Assembly (NCBI RefSeq): GCF_001654835.1
Contig: NZ_LXEP01000008.1
Location: 62,001-126,000 of the forward strand
DNA length: 64,000 nt
Reading direction: 5' to 3'
Origin: Buttiauxella gaviniae ATCC 51604
GTDB lineage: Bacteria; Pseudomonadota; Gammaproteobacteria; Enterobacterales; Enterobacteriaceae
A program made the translations under genes and the position numbers. This document shows positions 39,558-48,973 of this stretch, piece after piece. Position 1 is the stretch's first letter. Every line of letters starts with the position of its first letter. The notes beneath the pieces were generated by a model that was not told where the DNA came from, did not search any database, and worked only from the letters and a program-made list of their open reading frames with translations.

Positions 39558-40259
39558 TTAAAGACTCAGAATCTCTTTCACAAACGGGATCGTCAGTTTA
39601 CGTTGCGCCGTGATAGAAGCATGATCCAGCTGATCGAGCGTCATAAACAGCGTACGCATTTCGCGATCCAAACGTTTTAACAGGAAGCGGCCCACATCTT
39701 CTGGCAGCTCAAAACCGCGCAGTCGTGAACGCAGTTGCAGGGCCTGAAGTTTGTCTTCGTCGGAAAGCGGTTGCAGCTTATATATTTGGCCCCAGTCAAG
39801 GCGCGATGCGAGGTCGGGAAGTTGCAAATTGAGCTGGCGCGGAGGACGATCGCCGGTAATCAACAGACGGGTTTTTCCTGATTCAAGAATGCGGTTATAG
39901 AGATTAAAAATCGCCATTTCCCACAGTTCGTCGCCCGCTACACACTCAATATTGTCGATACACACAAGCGAAAGCTGCTCCATACCGTCCAATACTTCCG
40001 GGACAAACCAGGTGCGCTTATCAAGCGGCACGTAGCCAACAGCTTCGCCACGTTGTGACAGTTCCGCACAGGCGGCATGCAGCAAATGGCTGCGCCCTCC
40101 TCCCTCTCGCGACCAGAAATAGATATATCCGCTGTGATCCTGACGGAGCACGGACTGGAGTGCGGCGAGTAAAGAAGGGTTATCACCCGGCCAGAAACTC
40201 GCAAAAGTTTCGTCATCAGGCAAATAGAGTGGCAGTGATAGCTGTGCCGGCGTATTCAG
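39558..40259 (-). CDS. hda: DnaA inactivator Hda
   Basis: AAA+ protein related to DnaA that, with the sliding clamp, promotes ATP hydrolysis by DnaA and prevents re-initiation. The start is placed at a CTG (40259), as reported for E. coli Hda, giving 233 residues beginning [24 protein letters not shown] lies five bases upstream. An ATG 15 bases upstream would overlap this site. The clamp-binding motif QLSLPLY is next to the start. The nucleotide loop [11 protein letters not shown] and the box VIII region around [16 protein letters not shown] are present. Confidence 0.93.
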   Translation of the reverse strand: MNTPAQLSLPLYLPDDETFASFWPGDNPSLLAALQSVLRQDHSGYIYFWSREGGGRSHLLHAACAELSQRGEAVGYVPLDKRTWFVPEVLDGMEQLSLVCIDNIECVAGDELWEMAIFNLYNRILESGKTRLLITGDRPPRQLNLQLPDLASRLDWGQIYKLQPLSDEDKLQALQLRSRLRGFELPEDVGRFLLKRLDREMRTLFMTLDQLDHASITAQRKLTIPFVKEILSL

Positions 40260-40324
40260 AATTACCTCAACCATAACAGGCAGAAAAACGCGTAGAGTCT
40301 AACACAGAAATGAGGATCAATAGA

Positions 40325-40346
40325 ACCGGGCGAACGCGCCGCCCGG
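40325..40346. terminator. GC-rich hairpin between uraA and hda
   Basis: CCGGGCG and CGCCCGG pair over 7 bp around a GC-rich loop, 13 bp past the uraA stop. It could end or attenuate upp-uraA transcription before hda. No strong T-run was seen. Confidence 0.45.
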
Positions 40347-40358
40347 CTTGAGGCAAAA

Positions 40359-41645
40359 CTACGAATTTACGTCGTTTTCTTTAGCATCCAGCACCACTTC
40401 TTCCGGACGCAGCACACTGATAAGTTTAAAGATCAGGCTCAGACCTACGCCTACGATAGTCGCTAGCGCCATCCCTTTTATCTCAGCAGCACCAATGTGC
40501 ACTTTTGCGCCACTCACCCCGATGATCAAGATAACGGAGGTCAGGATCAGGTTTTGAGTTTTGTTGTAATCGACTTTTGATTCGATCAGCACTCGAATAC
40601 CGGATGCACCGATCACGCCGTACAGCAGCAGAGAAACACCACCAATCACTGGAACCGGGATAATCTGGATCGCTGCGGCAAGTTTGCCTACGCAGGAAAG
40701 CAGAATCGCCAGAATCGCCGCGCCACCAATAACCCAGGTGGAATAAACACGGGTTATCGCCATAACGCCGATGTTCTCACCATAAGTGGTGTTTGGCGTC
40801 GAACCAAAGAAACCGGAGAAAATCGTCGAAATGCCGTTGGCAAACATGGAACGATGCAGGCCTGGGTCACGAAGCAAATCTTTCTTAACAATGTTTGCCG
40901 TTACCACCAGGTGACCAACGTGTTCCGCAATAACGACCAACGCCGCAGGCAGAATAGTTAAGATGGCAAACCACTCAAAACGCGGTGTATAAAAGGTTGG
41001 CAGTGCAAACCAGTGCGCGTTAATAATTGGTGTGACATCAACCACACCCATGGCGAAGGAGAGTGCATAACCCACCAGCACACCGATAAGAATCGGGATA
41101 ATCGCCAGGAAGCCACGGAACAGAACTGAACCAAAGATGGTTACCCCAAGCGTAACCAGCGAAATAATGATTGTGGTTGAGTCAGGAGAAGTGCCATCAG
41201 CAGGTAGAAGACCGGCCATATTCGCAGCCACACCCGCCAGTTCAAGACCGATAACTGCCACAATCGCGCCCATCGCCGCTGGAGGGAACATCACATCCAG
41301 CCAGCCAGTACCGGCCTTTTTGACAATCAGCGCCACGATACAGAACAACACGCCACACATGATAAACCCGCCCAACGCCACTTCATAACCCAGCGGCAGA
41401 AGCAGCAGCACAGGTGAAATAAACGCAAAGCTCGAACCGAGATAAGCCGGGATTTTACCTTTACAGATAAAGAGATACAGCAGTGTCCCAATCCCGTTAA
41501 ACAGCAGCACCGTCGCCGGGTTAATGTGGAACAGGATTGGTACCAGAACGGTGGCACCAAACATCGCGAACAGATGTTGCAAACTTAACGGTATCGTTTG
41601 CAGCAGGGGTGGTCTTTCGCTCACTCCAATGGCGCGGCGTGTCAT
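40359..41645 (-). CDS. uraA: Uracil permease UraA
   Basis: Proton-linked uracil uptake protein of the nucleobase-ascorbate transporter family, with 14 membrane segments expected. 428 residues against 429 in E. coli. GNTTYGENIGVMAITRVYST carries the family signature with the substrate-binding glutamate (about E290); another conserved glutamate lies in VVIAEHVGHLVVTANIV (about E241). It is downstream of upp with a terminator-like hairpin between, so read-through may be limited. Operon order upp-uraA is as in E. coli. Confidence 0.95.
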   Translation of the reverse strand: MTRRAIGVSERPPLLQTIPLSLQHLFAMFGATVLVPILFHINPATVLLFNGIGTLLYLFICKGKIPAYLGSSFAFISPVLLLLPLGYEVALGGFIMCGVLFCIVALIVKKAGTGWLDVMFPPAAMGAIVAVIGLELAGVAANMAGLLPADGTSPDSTTIIISLVTLGVTIFGSVLFRGFLAIIPILIGVLVGYALSFAMGVVDVTPIINAHWFALPTFYTPRFEWFAILTILPAALVVIAEHVGHLVVTANIVKKDLLRDPGLHRSMFANGISTIFSGFFGSTPNTTYGENIGVMAITRVYSTWVIGGAAILAILLSCVGKLAAAIQIIPVPVIGGVSLLLYGVIGASGIRVLIESKVDYNKTQNLILTSVILIIGVSGAKVHIGAAEIKGMALATIVGVGLSLIFKLISVLRPEEVVLDAKENDVNS

Positions 41646-41693
41646 TGTGTTTTCCTCTGAGTATTGTTTTTAGAAATAACGGCTCGAACAAAT

Positions 41694-41722
41694 CAAAAAA
41701 AAGCCGACTTTCGAAGTCGGCT
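41694..41722 (-). terminator. Terminator/attenuator between upp and uraA
   Basis: AGCCGACTT and AAGTCGGCT pair over 9 bp around TCG; on the minus strand T8 follows. It lies just past the upp stop, so uraA would be expressed by read-through. Confidence 0.82.
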
Positions 41723-41728
41723 CAATTT

Positions 41729-42355
41729 TTACTTAGTACCAAATATTTTGTCCCCGGCATCGCCGAGGCCCGGAATAATGTATCCGTGCTCGTTCAGACC
41801 CTGATCGATAGAAGCGGTGAACAGCTCTACGTCCGGGTGCGCTTTTTCCAGCGCGGCGATACCTTCAGGTGCTGCGACCAGAACCAACACTTTGATGCTA
41901 GTGCAACCGGCATTTTTCAGCAGGTCGATGGTCGCAATCATAGAACCGCCGGTTGCCAGCATAGGGTCAACCACCAGCGCCATACGTTCTTCAATGTTAG
42001 AAACAAGTTTCTGGAAGTAAGGTACGGGTTCCAGAGTTTCTTCATTACGGTAGATACCGACAACGCTGATACGAGCGCTTGGAACGTTTTCCAACACGCC
42101 TTCCATCATACCCAGACCGGCACGCAGAATTGGCACAACGGTAATCTTCTTACCTTTGATTTGATCAATCTCTACCGGGCCATTCCAGCCTTCGATAGTG
42201 ACTTTTTCAGTTTCGAGATCTGCCGTGGCTTCGTAAGTCAGCAAGCTGCCAACTTCTGAGGCGAGTTCACGAAAGCGTTTGGTGCTGATGTCGTTCTCAC
42301 GCATCAGGCCTAGCTTGTGTTTGACGAGTGGGTGTTTGACTTCCACGATCTTCAT
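41729..42355 (-). CDS. upp: Uracil phosphoribosyltransferase
   Basis: Pyrimidine salvage enzyme converting uracil and PRPP to UMP. The ATG at 42355 gives 208 residues, the E. coli length, and starts [16 protein letters not shown]. The PRPP loop is [20 protein letters not shown] (about 128-147), and the uracil-binding region is [17 protein letters not shown] at the C-terminus. It leads uraA. It is divergent from purM; the shared 200-bp region includes a PurR site nearer purM. Confidence 0.97.
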   Translation of the reverse strand: MKIVEVKHPLVKHKLGLMRENDISTKRFRELASEVGSLLTYEATADLETEKVTIEGWNGPVEIDQIKGKKITVVPILRAGLGMMEGVLENVPSARISVVGIYRNEETLEPVPYFQKLVSNIEERMALVVDPMLATGGSMIATIDLLKNAGCTSIKVLVLVAAPEGIAALEKAHPDVELFTASIDQGLNEHGYIIPGLGDAGDKIFGTK

Positions 42356-42498
42356 ACTCTTTCTCCCAGAGATAGTTGGCCAGCACAAAAAAAATCGCCG
42401 GATTATATCGCTTTTTTAACACCGCGCCACCGCTTCGAGATCAACCAGGGTGAAATGAGTATATATCAACAATAATTGCATCCCGCTAAATAAGAGGC

Positions 42499-42514
42499 TC
42501 GCAAACGTTTGCCT
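42499..42514 (+). promoter_or_regulatory. PurR operator of purMN
   Basis: TCGCAAACGTTTGCCT contains the full GCAAACGTTTGC palindrome of the PurR operator and lies 56 bp upstream of the purM GTG. purMN is PurR-repressed in E. coli. Confidence 0.88.
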
Positions 42515-42569
42515 GCACTGTTAGAATTGCGGCGTTTTTTATTTATAACCCATCCGCGGGGACTAAGCA

Positions 42570-43607
42570 GTGACCGACAAAACCTCTCTTAGCTATAAAG
42601 ATGCCGGTGTTGATATTGATGCTGGTAACGCTCTGGTCGATAAAATCAAAGGTGTAGTGAAAAAGACTCGCCGCCCGGAAGTCATGGGTGGGCTGGGCGG
42701 TTTCGGTGCGTTGTGCGCGTTACCTCAAAAGTATCGTGAGCCTGTGCTGGTTTCCGGCACCGACGGTGTGGGTACTAAATTACGTCTGGCGATGGATTTA
42801 AAACGCCACGACACTATCGGCATCGATCTGGTCGCGATGTGTGTGAATGACCTGATTGTTCAAGGTGCTGAGCCGCTGTTTTTCCTTGATTATTATGCAA
42901 CTGGTAAACTTGAAGTCGAAACGGCTGCGAGCGTTATTTCTGGTATTGCCGAAGGTTGTCTGCAATCTGGCTGTGCATTAGTTGGCGGTGAAACGGCTGA
43001 AATGCCAGGCATGTACCATGGCGAAGATTACGACGTTGCTGGCTTCTGTGTTGGCGTGGTCGAAAAATCTGAAATCATCGATGGTTCTAAAGTCACCGAC
43101 GGTGATGTGCTGATTGCCCTGGCATCAAGTGGCCCGCATTCCAACGGTTATTCTTTGGTTCGTAAAGTGCTGGAAGTGAGCGGTACTGACCCGCTTACTA
43201 CAGAGCTTGAAGGTAAACCGCTGGCAGATCATTTACTGGAACCAACTCGCATTTATGTGAAGTCCATTCTGGAATTGATTGAAAATGTTGACGTTCATGC
43301 GATTGCACACCTGACCGGTGGTGGTTTCTGGGAAAATATCCCTCGCGTTCTGCCAGACAACACGCAGGCGATTATTGCTGAATCTTCATGGCAGTGGCCT
43401 GCGGTATTCAACTGGTTGCAAAAAGCCGGCAATATCAGCCGTCACGAAATGTACCGCACCTTTAACTGCGGTGTCGGCATGCTGATTGCCCTGCCTGCGT
43501 CAGAAGCTGAAAAAGCGATAGAATTTTTGAACGCAAAAGGTGAAAACGCCTGGAAAATCGGTAGTATCAAAGCTTCTGATTCCTCCGAGCGCGTGGTTAT
43601 TGAGTAA
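42570..43607 (+). CDS. purM: AIR synthase (FGAM cyclo-ligase)
   Basis: ATP-dependent ring closure of FGAM to AIR in purine synthesis. 345 residues, the E. coli length. It starts at a GTG preceded by CGGGGACTAAGCA. Signatures include [16 protein letters not shown] (about 38-53), [35 protein letters not shown] and [13 protein letters not shown]. The stop overlaps the purN start by one base (TAATG), implying coupled translation. Confidence 0.97.
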   Translation: MTDKTSLSYKDAGVDIDAGNALVDKIKGVVKKTRRPEVMGGLGGFGALCALPQKYREPVLVSGTDGVGTKLRLAMDLKRHDTIGIDLVAMCVNDLIVQGAEPLFFLDYYATGKLEVETAASVISGIAEGCLQSGCALVGGETAEMPGMYHGEDYDVAGFCVGVVEKSEIIDGSKVTDGDVLIALASSGPHSNGYSLVRKVLEVSGTDPLTTELEGKPLADHLLEPTRIYVKSILELIENVDVHAIAHLTGGGFWENIPRVLPDNTQAIIAESSWQWPAVFNWLQKAGNISRHEMYRTFNCGVGMLIALPASEAEKAIEFLNAKGENAWKIGSIKASDSSERVVIE

Positions 43608-44248
43608 TGAGACGTATAGTGGTGCTAATTTCCGGAAACGGAAGCAATCTTCAGGCAATTATCGATGCCTGTAAGCTGAAAAAGATTAATGCCACCGTGG
43701 CGGCTGTATTCAGTAATAAAACCGATGCCTTTGGCCTGGAACGTGCGCGTGAAGCAGAAATTCCTGCGCACGCGTTAACAGCTAGCCAATTCGCTGATCG
43801 CGCTGCGTTCGATCGTGAGTTAATACTTGAGATTGACGCCTACGCGCCGGATCTGGTGGTGCTAGCCGGTTATATGCGCATTCTTAGCCCGGAGTTTGTC
43901 GGGCACTATGCGGGCCGCTTGATCAACATTCATCCATCTTTGTTGCCTAAATATCCGGGCCTGAATACTCATCGTCAGGTTCTGGAAAATGGTGATGAAG
44001 TCCACGGAACGTCGGTGCATTTTGTTACTGATGAACTGGATGGCGGCCCGGTCATTCTTCAGGCCGAAGTTCCGGTGTTTGAAGGTGACAATGAAGATGA
44101 CATTACCGCCCGTGTGCAGAGTCAAGAACACGCTATTTATCCGCTGGTTGTTTCCTGGTTTATCGAAGGAAGACTAGAGATGCGCGAAAATAGCGCCTGG
44201 CTTGACGGCAAGTTGTTACCTGAGCAGGGCTACGCAACAGAAGAGTAG
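43607..44248 (+). CDS. purN: Phosphoribosylglycinamide formyltransferase 1
   Basis: Transfers formyl from 10-formyltetrahydrofolate to GAR. 213 residues against 212 in E. coli. ISGNGSNLQAIIDAC (about 8-22) is the phosphate-binding start, LINIHPSLLPKYPG carries the catalytic N106 and H108, and TDELDGGPVILQA the D144. It is translationally coupled to purM. A hairpin terminator begins 23 bp after its stop and overlaps the end of the convergent SemiSWEET gene. Confidence 0.97.
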   Translation: MRRIVVLISGNGSNLQAIIDACKLKKINATVAAVFSNKTDAFGLERAREAEIPAHALTASQFADRAAFDRELILEIDAYAPDLVVLAGYMRILSPEFVGHYAGRLINIHPSLLPKYPGLNTHRQVLENGDEVHGTSVHFVTDELDGGPVILQAEVPVFEGDNEDDITARVQSQEHAIYPLVVSWFIEGRLEMRENSAWLDGKLLPEQGYATEE

Positions 44249-44271
44249 CCCTCTTTTATAGCAGAAATGAT

Positions 44272-44303
44272 GGCGAGCAGTGTTAACGCAAACTCGCCTT
44301 TTT
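44272..44303 (+). terminator. Terminator of purMN
   Basis: GGCGAG and CTCGCC pair around a 15-base loop and are followed by TTTTT. The right arm lies inside the 3' end of the convergent SemiSWEET gene. Confidence 0.55.
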
Positions 44304-44576
44304 GCTGACGGTTTTTATCCCTCGTTCATTCATCACTTTCATCACCAGCACCGTTGCCGCCAGCACCAGAGTGATACCATTGGCGATCATCAGCGGCATG
44401 TCATTGTTGCTTAACCCATACAGCAACCAGCACAAGACGCCGAACACAAACACCAGATACATACTCAACGATATCGCTTTGGTATCACGGTTTTTCAGGA
44501 TATGCAGCACCTGCAAAGCGAATGATCCCGTGGTGCAGCACGCCGCCACCGACCCCAGCCATGCGAAATCAGTCAT
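44283..44576 (-). CDS. SemiSWEET sugar transporter
   Basis: 97-residue membrane protein of the SemiSWEET (MtN3/PQ-loop) family, which works as a dimer of three-helix bundles and lets sugars pass down their gradient. Three helices are visible (about 5-25, 38-56 and 63-82), with NRDTKAISLSMYLVFVFGVL and IANGITLVLAATVLVMKVMN close to the E. coli UTI89-type SemiSWEET. The PQ motif that hinges helix 1 reads LQ here (L21, TTG codon). Its start overlaps the GH28 stop by 8 bases, so it is coupled to that gene, suggesting uptake or export of a pectin-derived monosaccharide. Confidence 0.82.
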   Translation of the reverse strand: MTDFAWLGSVAACCTTGSFALQVLHILKNRDTKAISLSMYLVFVFGVLCWLLYGLSNNDMPLMIANGITLVLAATVLVMKVMNERGIKTVSKKASLR

Positions 44577-45924
44577 CGACTCTTACTCCTGCGCAATCTT
44601 GCAAAACAATAGCCTGTTCGTTCCAGCCTGCGGGCAGTGGCTCAGGGCGGCTGAATTCCAGATTACGCACGGTCAGGCCATGAACACCACTCGCATAAAG
44701 AACCGGCAAACCGCCAGGATACTCTTCCACGCCGAATGCTCGCTGGGTTTGCGGATTCAGGCACCATGCGTTGTCCAGCCCCATTCCCGTGGGTGAAAGC
44801 GGATTACACGGCGGGCGGATGTCATAAAGCCCCTGCTCTGGCGAAGCGCTGAGTTGTTGCGTGAGCTGTAAACCGTCAATCATGATGCGGCGAATTTGCC
44901 CTGGCTGTTCGCTGTGGAAGTTAATTGCCCCTTCGCTGATGCCCGTTAGCCCACGAAACTGGATGTGTTCGATGCAGCCGGGTGTCACTTGCGGGTCACG
45001 ATGACGGACGGAAAGATAAATCGGGTCGGCTTTGCCCCAATGGCAGGCGTGCGCCGCTTCACAGGCAAAAGTGATATTTGAAAAAATCATGCGCCGCAAA
45101 TTCCCGCCATCGCGGGAAACCAGGCCAATCCCGCGATTGGACTGCCAGATGGTGCAATTGGTGACGATAATATCTTCAACGTCATCCGCCGTTTCCGTCC
45201 CGACTTTTATGGCGCAGCTTTTTGAACGCAGCGTACAGTTGGTGATCACCACTTGCCGGGTCGGTTGCTGAATTTCCGCCGGTTTTTTGCTGGTTTTAAG
45301 GCAGATAGCATCGTCTGCGGCACTGAAATAACAGTTGCTGATATGCACCTGCTGGCAGCTATCAATGTCCAGCGTATCGGTATTCGCCATGGTCAGACAG
45401 TTATCAACGGTCACGCCATCCATTTTTATCTGCTGACTGGAAACCAAATGAATGGTCCACATCGGTGCCTGTTCGATGGTGAAATCCCGCAGCGTTATCT
45501 GCTGGCAATTTTCAAAAACGATGATGCGCGGACGATGCTGCGCGGGCTGGCGATAACCCATTGCGTCGGCTTCTTCACTAAACCAGGCGCTGCCATTACC
45601 GTTTATTTTCCCCTGGCCGCACACACTGATGCGTTGCGCATTTCGGGCATACAGGAACGCCCGGTCAGAGCATTCCGCCACGCTTTGCGTCGTTGCCTGC
45701 GTAAATTGCTGATAATCGCTGCTGACAATGAGTTCCGCGCCTGCGCATAAGTGCAGGCAAGTATCGGAATGCAGCAGCAGGCCGCCCACCAGGTAGCGGC
45801 CACTTTCCACCATCAGCGTTCCCCCGCCCTGTTCTGCCAGTTCATTCAGCGCCCGCTGGAAAATGGCTGTATTGGCATGTCGCCCGTCAGCGCAAGGTTC
45901 AAAGTGAGAAAGGTGCAGTTCCAT
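44569..45924 (-). CDS. GH28 glycoside hydrolase, non-secreted
   Basis: 451 residues with the parallel beta-helix pattern of family GH28 (polygalacturonases and rhamnogalacturonases). Catalytic aspartates are in TMANTDTLDIDS (D183) and SAADDAICLKT (D204, D205). The histidine of the usual GHG motif is absent (SKSCAIKVGTET) and the RIK motif is replaced by NRGIGL (264-269), which argues against a standard polygalacturonase and for a rhamnogalacturonan-type or oligomer-specific enzyme. No signal peptide is present, so it acts in the cytoplasm on imported oligomers. The ATG at 45924 was preferred to a TTG 15 bases upstream. It heads an operon with the SemiSWEET and diverges from the transporter. 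Confidence 0.85.
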   Translation of the reverse strand: MELHLSHFEPCADGRHANTAIFQRALNELAEQGGGTLMVESGRYLVGGLLLHSDTCLHLCAGAELIVSSDYQQFTQATTQSVAECSDRAFLYARNAQRISVCGQGKINGNGSAWFSEEADAMGYRQPAQHRPRIIVFENCQQITLRDFTIEQAPMWTIHLVSSQQIKMDGVTVDNCLTMANTDTLDIDSCQQVHISNCYFSAADDAICLKTSKKPAEIQQPTRQVVITNCTLRSKSCAIKVGTETADDVEDIIVTNCTIWQSNRGIGLVSRDGGNLRRMIFSNITFACEAAHACHWGKADPIYLSVRHRDPQVTPGCIEHIQFRGLTGISEGAINFHSEQPGQIRRIMIDGLQLTQQLSASPEQGLYDIRPPCNPLSPTGMGLDNAWCLNPQTQRAFGVEEYPGGLPVLYASGVHGLTVRNLEFSRPEPLPAGWNEQAIVLQDCAGVRVDD

Positions 45925-46295
45925 GGTTATCCATCGCAATGAGTAAATGACCGGGTTATCTCAACACGTCTGCATTTTCTTGCGCCATCGCGGCACTCGC
46001 AGGCTTTTATGAATGTGCAGAATGCATCACAAAAGTGCTGGATACCGGCGTTTTGCTGTGAGGCAAGTCTCACTGGCCCGATGCTGAAAAAAGTGAAATG
46101 CGAAGGAGTTCACGATTAACCCTTTCATCACAGCTCGAAAATCGATCGCCGTCACAAAAACCTTGCCCCAAAAAACAGTTTGCGTAGTGCCTCGCACTTT
46201 CACTAAAAACCATCGCGACGGGCATCGTCTCGCCCACCGCTGATCACTACCCTGGATGAACCTCTTTCACGTTCATCGATACGAGACAGACAGCC
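45925..46295. promoter_or_regulatory. Divergent promoter region of the pectin-oligomer locus
   Basis: 371 bp between the GH28 gene and the transporter gene; both promoters must lie here. Imperfect TGTG...TCAC pairs at about 46015-46032 and 46059-46076 look like CRP sites but have an 8-base spacer and not 6. No convincing KdgR box was found. No regulator gene is linked to the locus. Confidence 0.45.
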
Positions 46296-47813
46296 ATGAT
46301 CACACCGACATCAGCATCAAAAGGTCATCGTGAAGTCAAAACTAAAAATATTCTCGCCTGGGGTATGGGGGACGTTTTTGGTAGTGGCGCTATGACGATT
46401 ACCGGCCTGTGGCTTCTCTACTTTTACATTGAAGTCGCCGGGCTTTCGCCTGCCGCCGCCGCCTCTATTTTCGCCATCGCTAAAATCTGGGACGGTATTA
46501 CTGACCCGGTGATGGGCTACATCACCGATAACATCCGCACCCGTTGGGGGCGTCGGCGCATCTTCTTCCTGCTCGGCGCACCGCTTTCTTTAACTTTCGC
46601 CTTAATGTGGTGGAGCGGTTACGGCTACTTCTGGTATCTGGGAACCTACCTGCTGTTTAGCACCGTCTTTACCCTGCTGATGGTGCCATACGACACACTT
46701 CCGGCGGAGATGACCACCCGTTACGACACGCGTTCAAAAATGTCTGGTGCACGCATGCTGTTCGCCCAGGCCACTGCGTTTCTTTCTGCCCTGATCCCCG
46801 GCCAAATACTGGCGCACGTGGCAGACAAAGAACAGGCGTTTATGCTCATCGGCCTGGTGTTTGCCATCCTGTTTTCGTTGCCGTGGATTTTTGTCTGGCG
46901 TGGAACCTGGGAGCGCGACAACCTGCCACCACCGCAAACTCAGCAAGGGTTGATGAAAACACTGGGTGCGCTGTACCGCGAAATGGCCTCAACTTTCCGC
47001 CTGAAGACCTTCCGCATTCATATCATGATGTACGTCGGCGGTGCCGTCGCCCTCGACATTTTTGGCTCGTTGTTCATGCACTATATGACCTACGTTCTGC
47101 AAGTGGGCGCGGGGCTTGCCTCGCAGGCGTTGAGCCTGATGACACTCTGCCAGTTTTTCGCCATTCCCATTTTTACCTGGCTGTGTATCCGCATTGGTAA
47201 CGGCCATGCCTACAAAATTGCCATCAGCCTGATCATCCTCAGCCTGCTGTGGTTTAGCCAGCTTTCCGCCTCCTTTACATACATCACCTGGTTGCTGCTT
47301 GGCGGCGCGATGATGATGGGCTTTGCACGCGGCGGCACCTATCTGATTCCGTGGAACGTGTATAACTTTTTACCCGATGTCGATGAGGCTTATACCGGCG
47401 TGCGCCGCGAAGGGATCTACGCGGGCGTGATGATGCTGACGCGCAAGTTTTCCCAGGCTCTGGCGCTGTTTATCGTTGGCCTGGCGCTGGAAGGTTTCGG
47501 CTTTACTAAAGGAGCCGAAAGCCAAAGCGCCGCCGCTATCAACGGCATCTGGTGGGTCTTTGTGGTCGGGCCTGGTCTGCTAACAATATTGGCGATGACC
47601 GGCGCGTTCCGCTTCCGTCTTAGCCAGGATCGCCACGCCGTTTTGATTACCGAACTCGAACGCCTGCGCGAAGGTGGCAAGCCGGAAGATGCGCCAGCAG
47701 CGGCACGCGAGGTCGTCGAAACGCTTACCGGGCACCGCCACGCAAATCATTTATGGGAAAACAAAGCTCACGCTCAGCCCGCCATACTTCAGGAAAGCCG
47801 CCAGCCTTCTTAA
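46296..47813 (+). CDS. GPH-family oligosaccharide:cation symporter (RhiT/TogX-like)
   Basis: 505-residue major-facilitator protein of the glycoside-pentoside-hexuronide group. The family signature GDVFGSGAMTITGLWLLYFY is at about 25-44, KIWDGITDPVMGYITDNIRT and RWGRRRIFFLLGAPLSL follow at about 67-104, and about 12 membrane segments are predicted. The C-terminal 50 residues are hydrophilic. It probably imports unsaturated (rhamno)galacturonides, because the next gene encodes a GH105 hydrolase; transporter plus GH105 recalls rhiT-rhiN of Dickeya. The GH105 start is 20 bp downstream, so the two form an operon. The substrate is inferred from context. Confidence 0.82.
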   Translation: MITPTSASKGHREVKTKNILAWGMGDVFGSGAMTITGLWLLYFYIEVAGLSPAAAASIFAIAKIWDGITDPVMGYITDNIRTRWGRRRIFFLLGAPLSLTFALMWWSGYGYFWYLGTYLLFSTVFTLLMVPYDTLPAEMTTRYDTRSKMSGARMLFAQATAFLSALIPGQILAHVADKEQAFMLIGLVFAILFSLPWIFVWRGTWERDNLPPPQTQQGLMKTLGALYREMASTFRLKTFRIHIMMYVGGAVALDIFGSLFMHYMTYVLQVGAGLASQALSLMTLCQFFAIPIFTWLCIRIGNGHAYKIAISLIILSLLWFSQLSASFTYITWLLLGGAMMMGFARGGTYLIPWNVYNFLPDVDEAYTGVRREGIYAGVMMLTRKFSQALALFIVGLALEGFGFTKGAESQSAAAINGIWWVFVVGPGLLTILAMTGAFRFRLSQDRHAVLITELERLREGGKPEDAPAAAREVVETLTGHRHANHLWENKAHAQPAILQESRQPS

Positions 47814-47833
47814 ACGGAACAATAAGGAATTGC

Positions 47834-48925
47834 ATGATGTTAAATCGCCACGATACGCAGCTCGTCATTGAAAAACTCATTGATAGCCTGGTGTCCATCC
47901 AGGACGAAGACGGGCGTTATTTGCAACGGTTAAGCGACGGGCGAGTCGTGGATACCAAAGGCTGGAAAGGCTGGGAATGGACGCACGGCATCGGTCTGTT
48001 CGGGTTGTTCCGCTACCAGCAATTGACCGGTTCTGTGCGGGCGCAAGAAACCATTGCCGCCTGGTTCCGCGATCGTTTTGCCGAAGGGACGCCGGTTAAA
48101 AACGTCAATACGGCTTGCCCGTTTCTGACTCTCGCGTTGTGCTACGAAGAGACGAAAACCCCGGAGTGGAAGCCCTATTTAGAAGCTTGGGGCGACTGGC
48201 TTTATCGCAAGATGCCGCGCACCGATGAAGGTTGCTTCCAGCATGTCACTTATGAGAATGACCACTGGCAGCAAATCTGGGACGACACATTAATGATGGC
48301 GGTGTTACCGCTGGCAAAAATGGGGCAACTGTTTAACCGTCCACAATGGGTGGAAGAAGCCAAATTCCAGTTTATGCAGCACATAGTCTACCTGACGGAT
48401 CGTCATACTGGGCTTTGGTACCATGGCTGGAATTTCGATGGCCGCCACCATTTTGCCGGTGCGCTATGGGCTCGTGGCAATAGCTGGATAACCATCGCAA
48501 TTCCTGAATTCCTGGAAATGTTAGATTTAAGCGCGGACGATGCGTTCCGCCGCCAGCTTTGTCATGTGCTCGAGGCTCAGGTGCGTGCCCTGCAACGCTG
48601 CCAGCAAGACAACGGCTTGTGGCCAACGCTTCTTGACGACCCGGATTCGTATGCTGAGGCTTCCGCTTCTGCAGGCTTTGCCGCTGGGATCCTGAAAGCT
48701 ATTCGTCTGGGTTATTTAGCCGATGAATATCTGCTCGTCGCCGAACGGGCGCTGGAAGGTGTGGTGAACCACATCACGCCACAAGGTGAATTGACTCAGG
48801 TCTCTTTTGGTACCGCGATGGGCAACAATCTCGACCATTATCGGCAGATCCCGTTAACGTCGATGCCTTACGGCCAGGCGATGGCGATGCTTTGTTTAGT
48901 GGAATCGTTACGTTTACATTTGTAG
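47834..48925 (+). CDS. GH105 unsaturated rhamnogalacturonyl hydrolase
   Basis: 363 residues with the alpha/alpha-barrel pattern of GH105 (YteR, YesR and RhiN). KGWEWTHGIGLFGLFRYQQL (about 42-61), QQIWDDTLMMAVLPLAKMG (with the DTL motif holding the proposed catalytic aspartate, near 145-155) and GLWYHGWNFDGRHHFAGALW are conserved. It removes the unsaturated galacturonyl unit left by rhamnogalacturonan lyases. No signal peptide, so it acts in the cytoplasm. The ATG at 47834 follows AAGGA; a second ATG lies one codon later. It is co-transcribed with the GPH transporter and ends at a shared terminator. Confidence 0.87.
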   Translation: MMLNRHDTQLVIEKLIDSLVSIQDEDGRYLQRLSDGRVVDTKGWKGWEWTHGIGLFGLFRYQQLTGSVRAQETIAAWFRDRFAEGTPVKNVNTACPFLTLALCYEETKTPEWKPYLEAWGDWLYRKMPRTDEGCFQHVTYENDHWQQIWDDTLMMAVLPLAKMGQLFNRPQWVEEAKFQFMQHIVYLTDRHTGLWYHGWNFDGRHHFAGALWARGNSWITIAIPEFLEMLDLSADDAFRRQLCHVLEAQVRALQRCQQDNGLWPTLLDDPDSYAEASASAGFAAGILKAIRLGYLADEYLLVAERALEGVVNHITPQGELTQVSFGTAMGNNLDHYRQIPLTSMPYGQAMAMLCLVESLRLHL

Positions 48926-48927
48926 TT

Positions 48928-48958
48928 AAAAGGGGTGATGCTTAGCGTCACCCCTTAT
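48928..48958. terminator. Bidirectional terminator between the GH105 and 552-aa genes
   Basis: AAGGGGTGA and TCACCCCTT pair over 9 bp with a 9-base loop between the convergent genes. Short A-rich and T-rich tracts flank it. Confidence 0.7.
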
Positions 48959-48973
48959 TTGCAGCAAAATAGG

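Noticed and set aside
46015-46076. Two CRP-like inverted repeats upstream of the GPH transporter
   Set aside because: The TGTG and TCAC arms are 8 bases apart and not 6, so they do not fit a CRP site.
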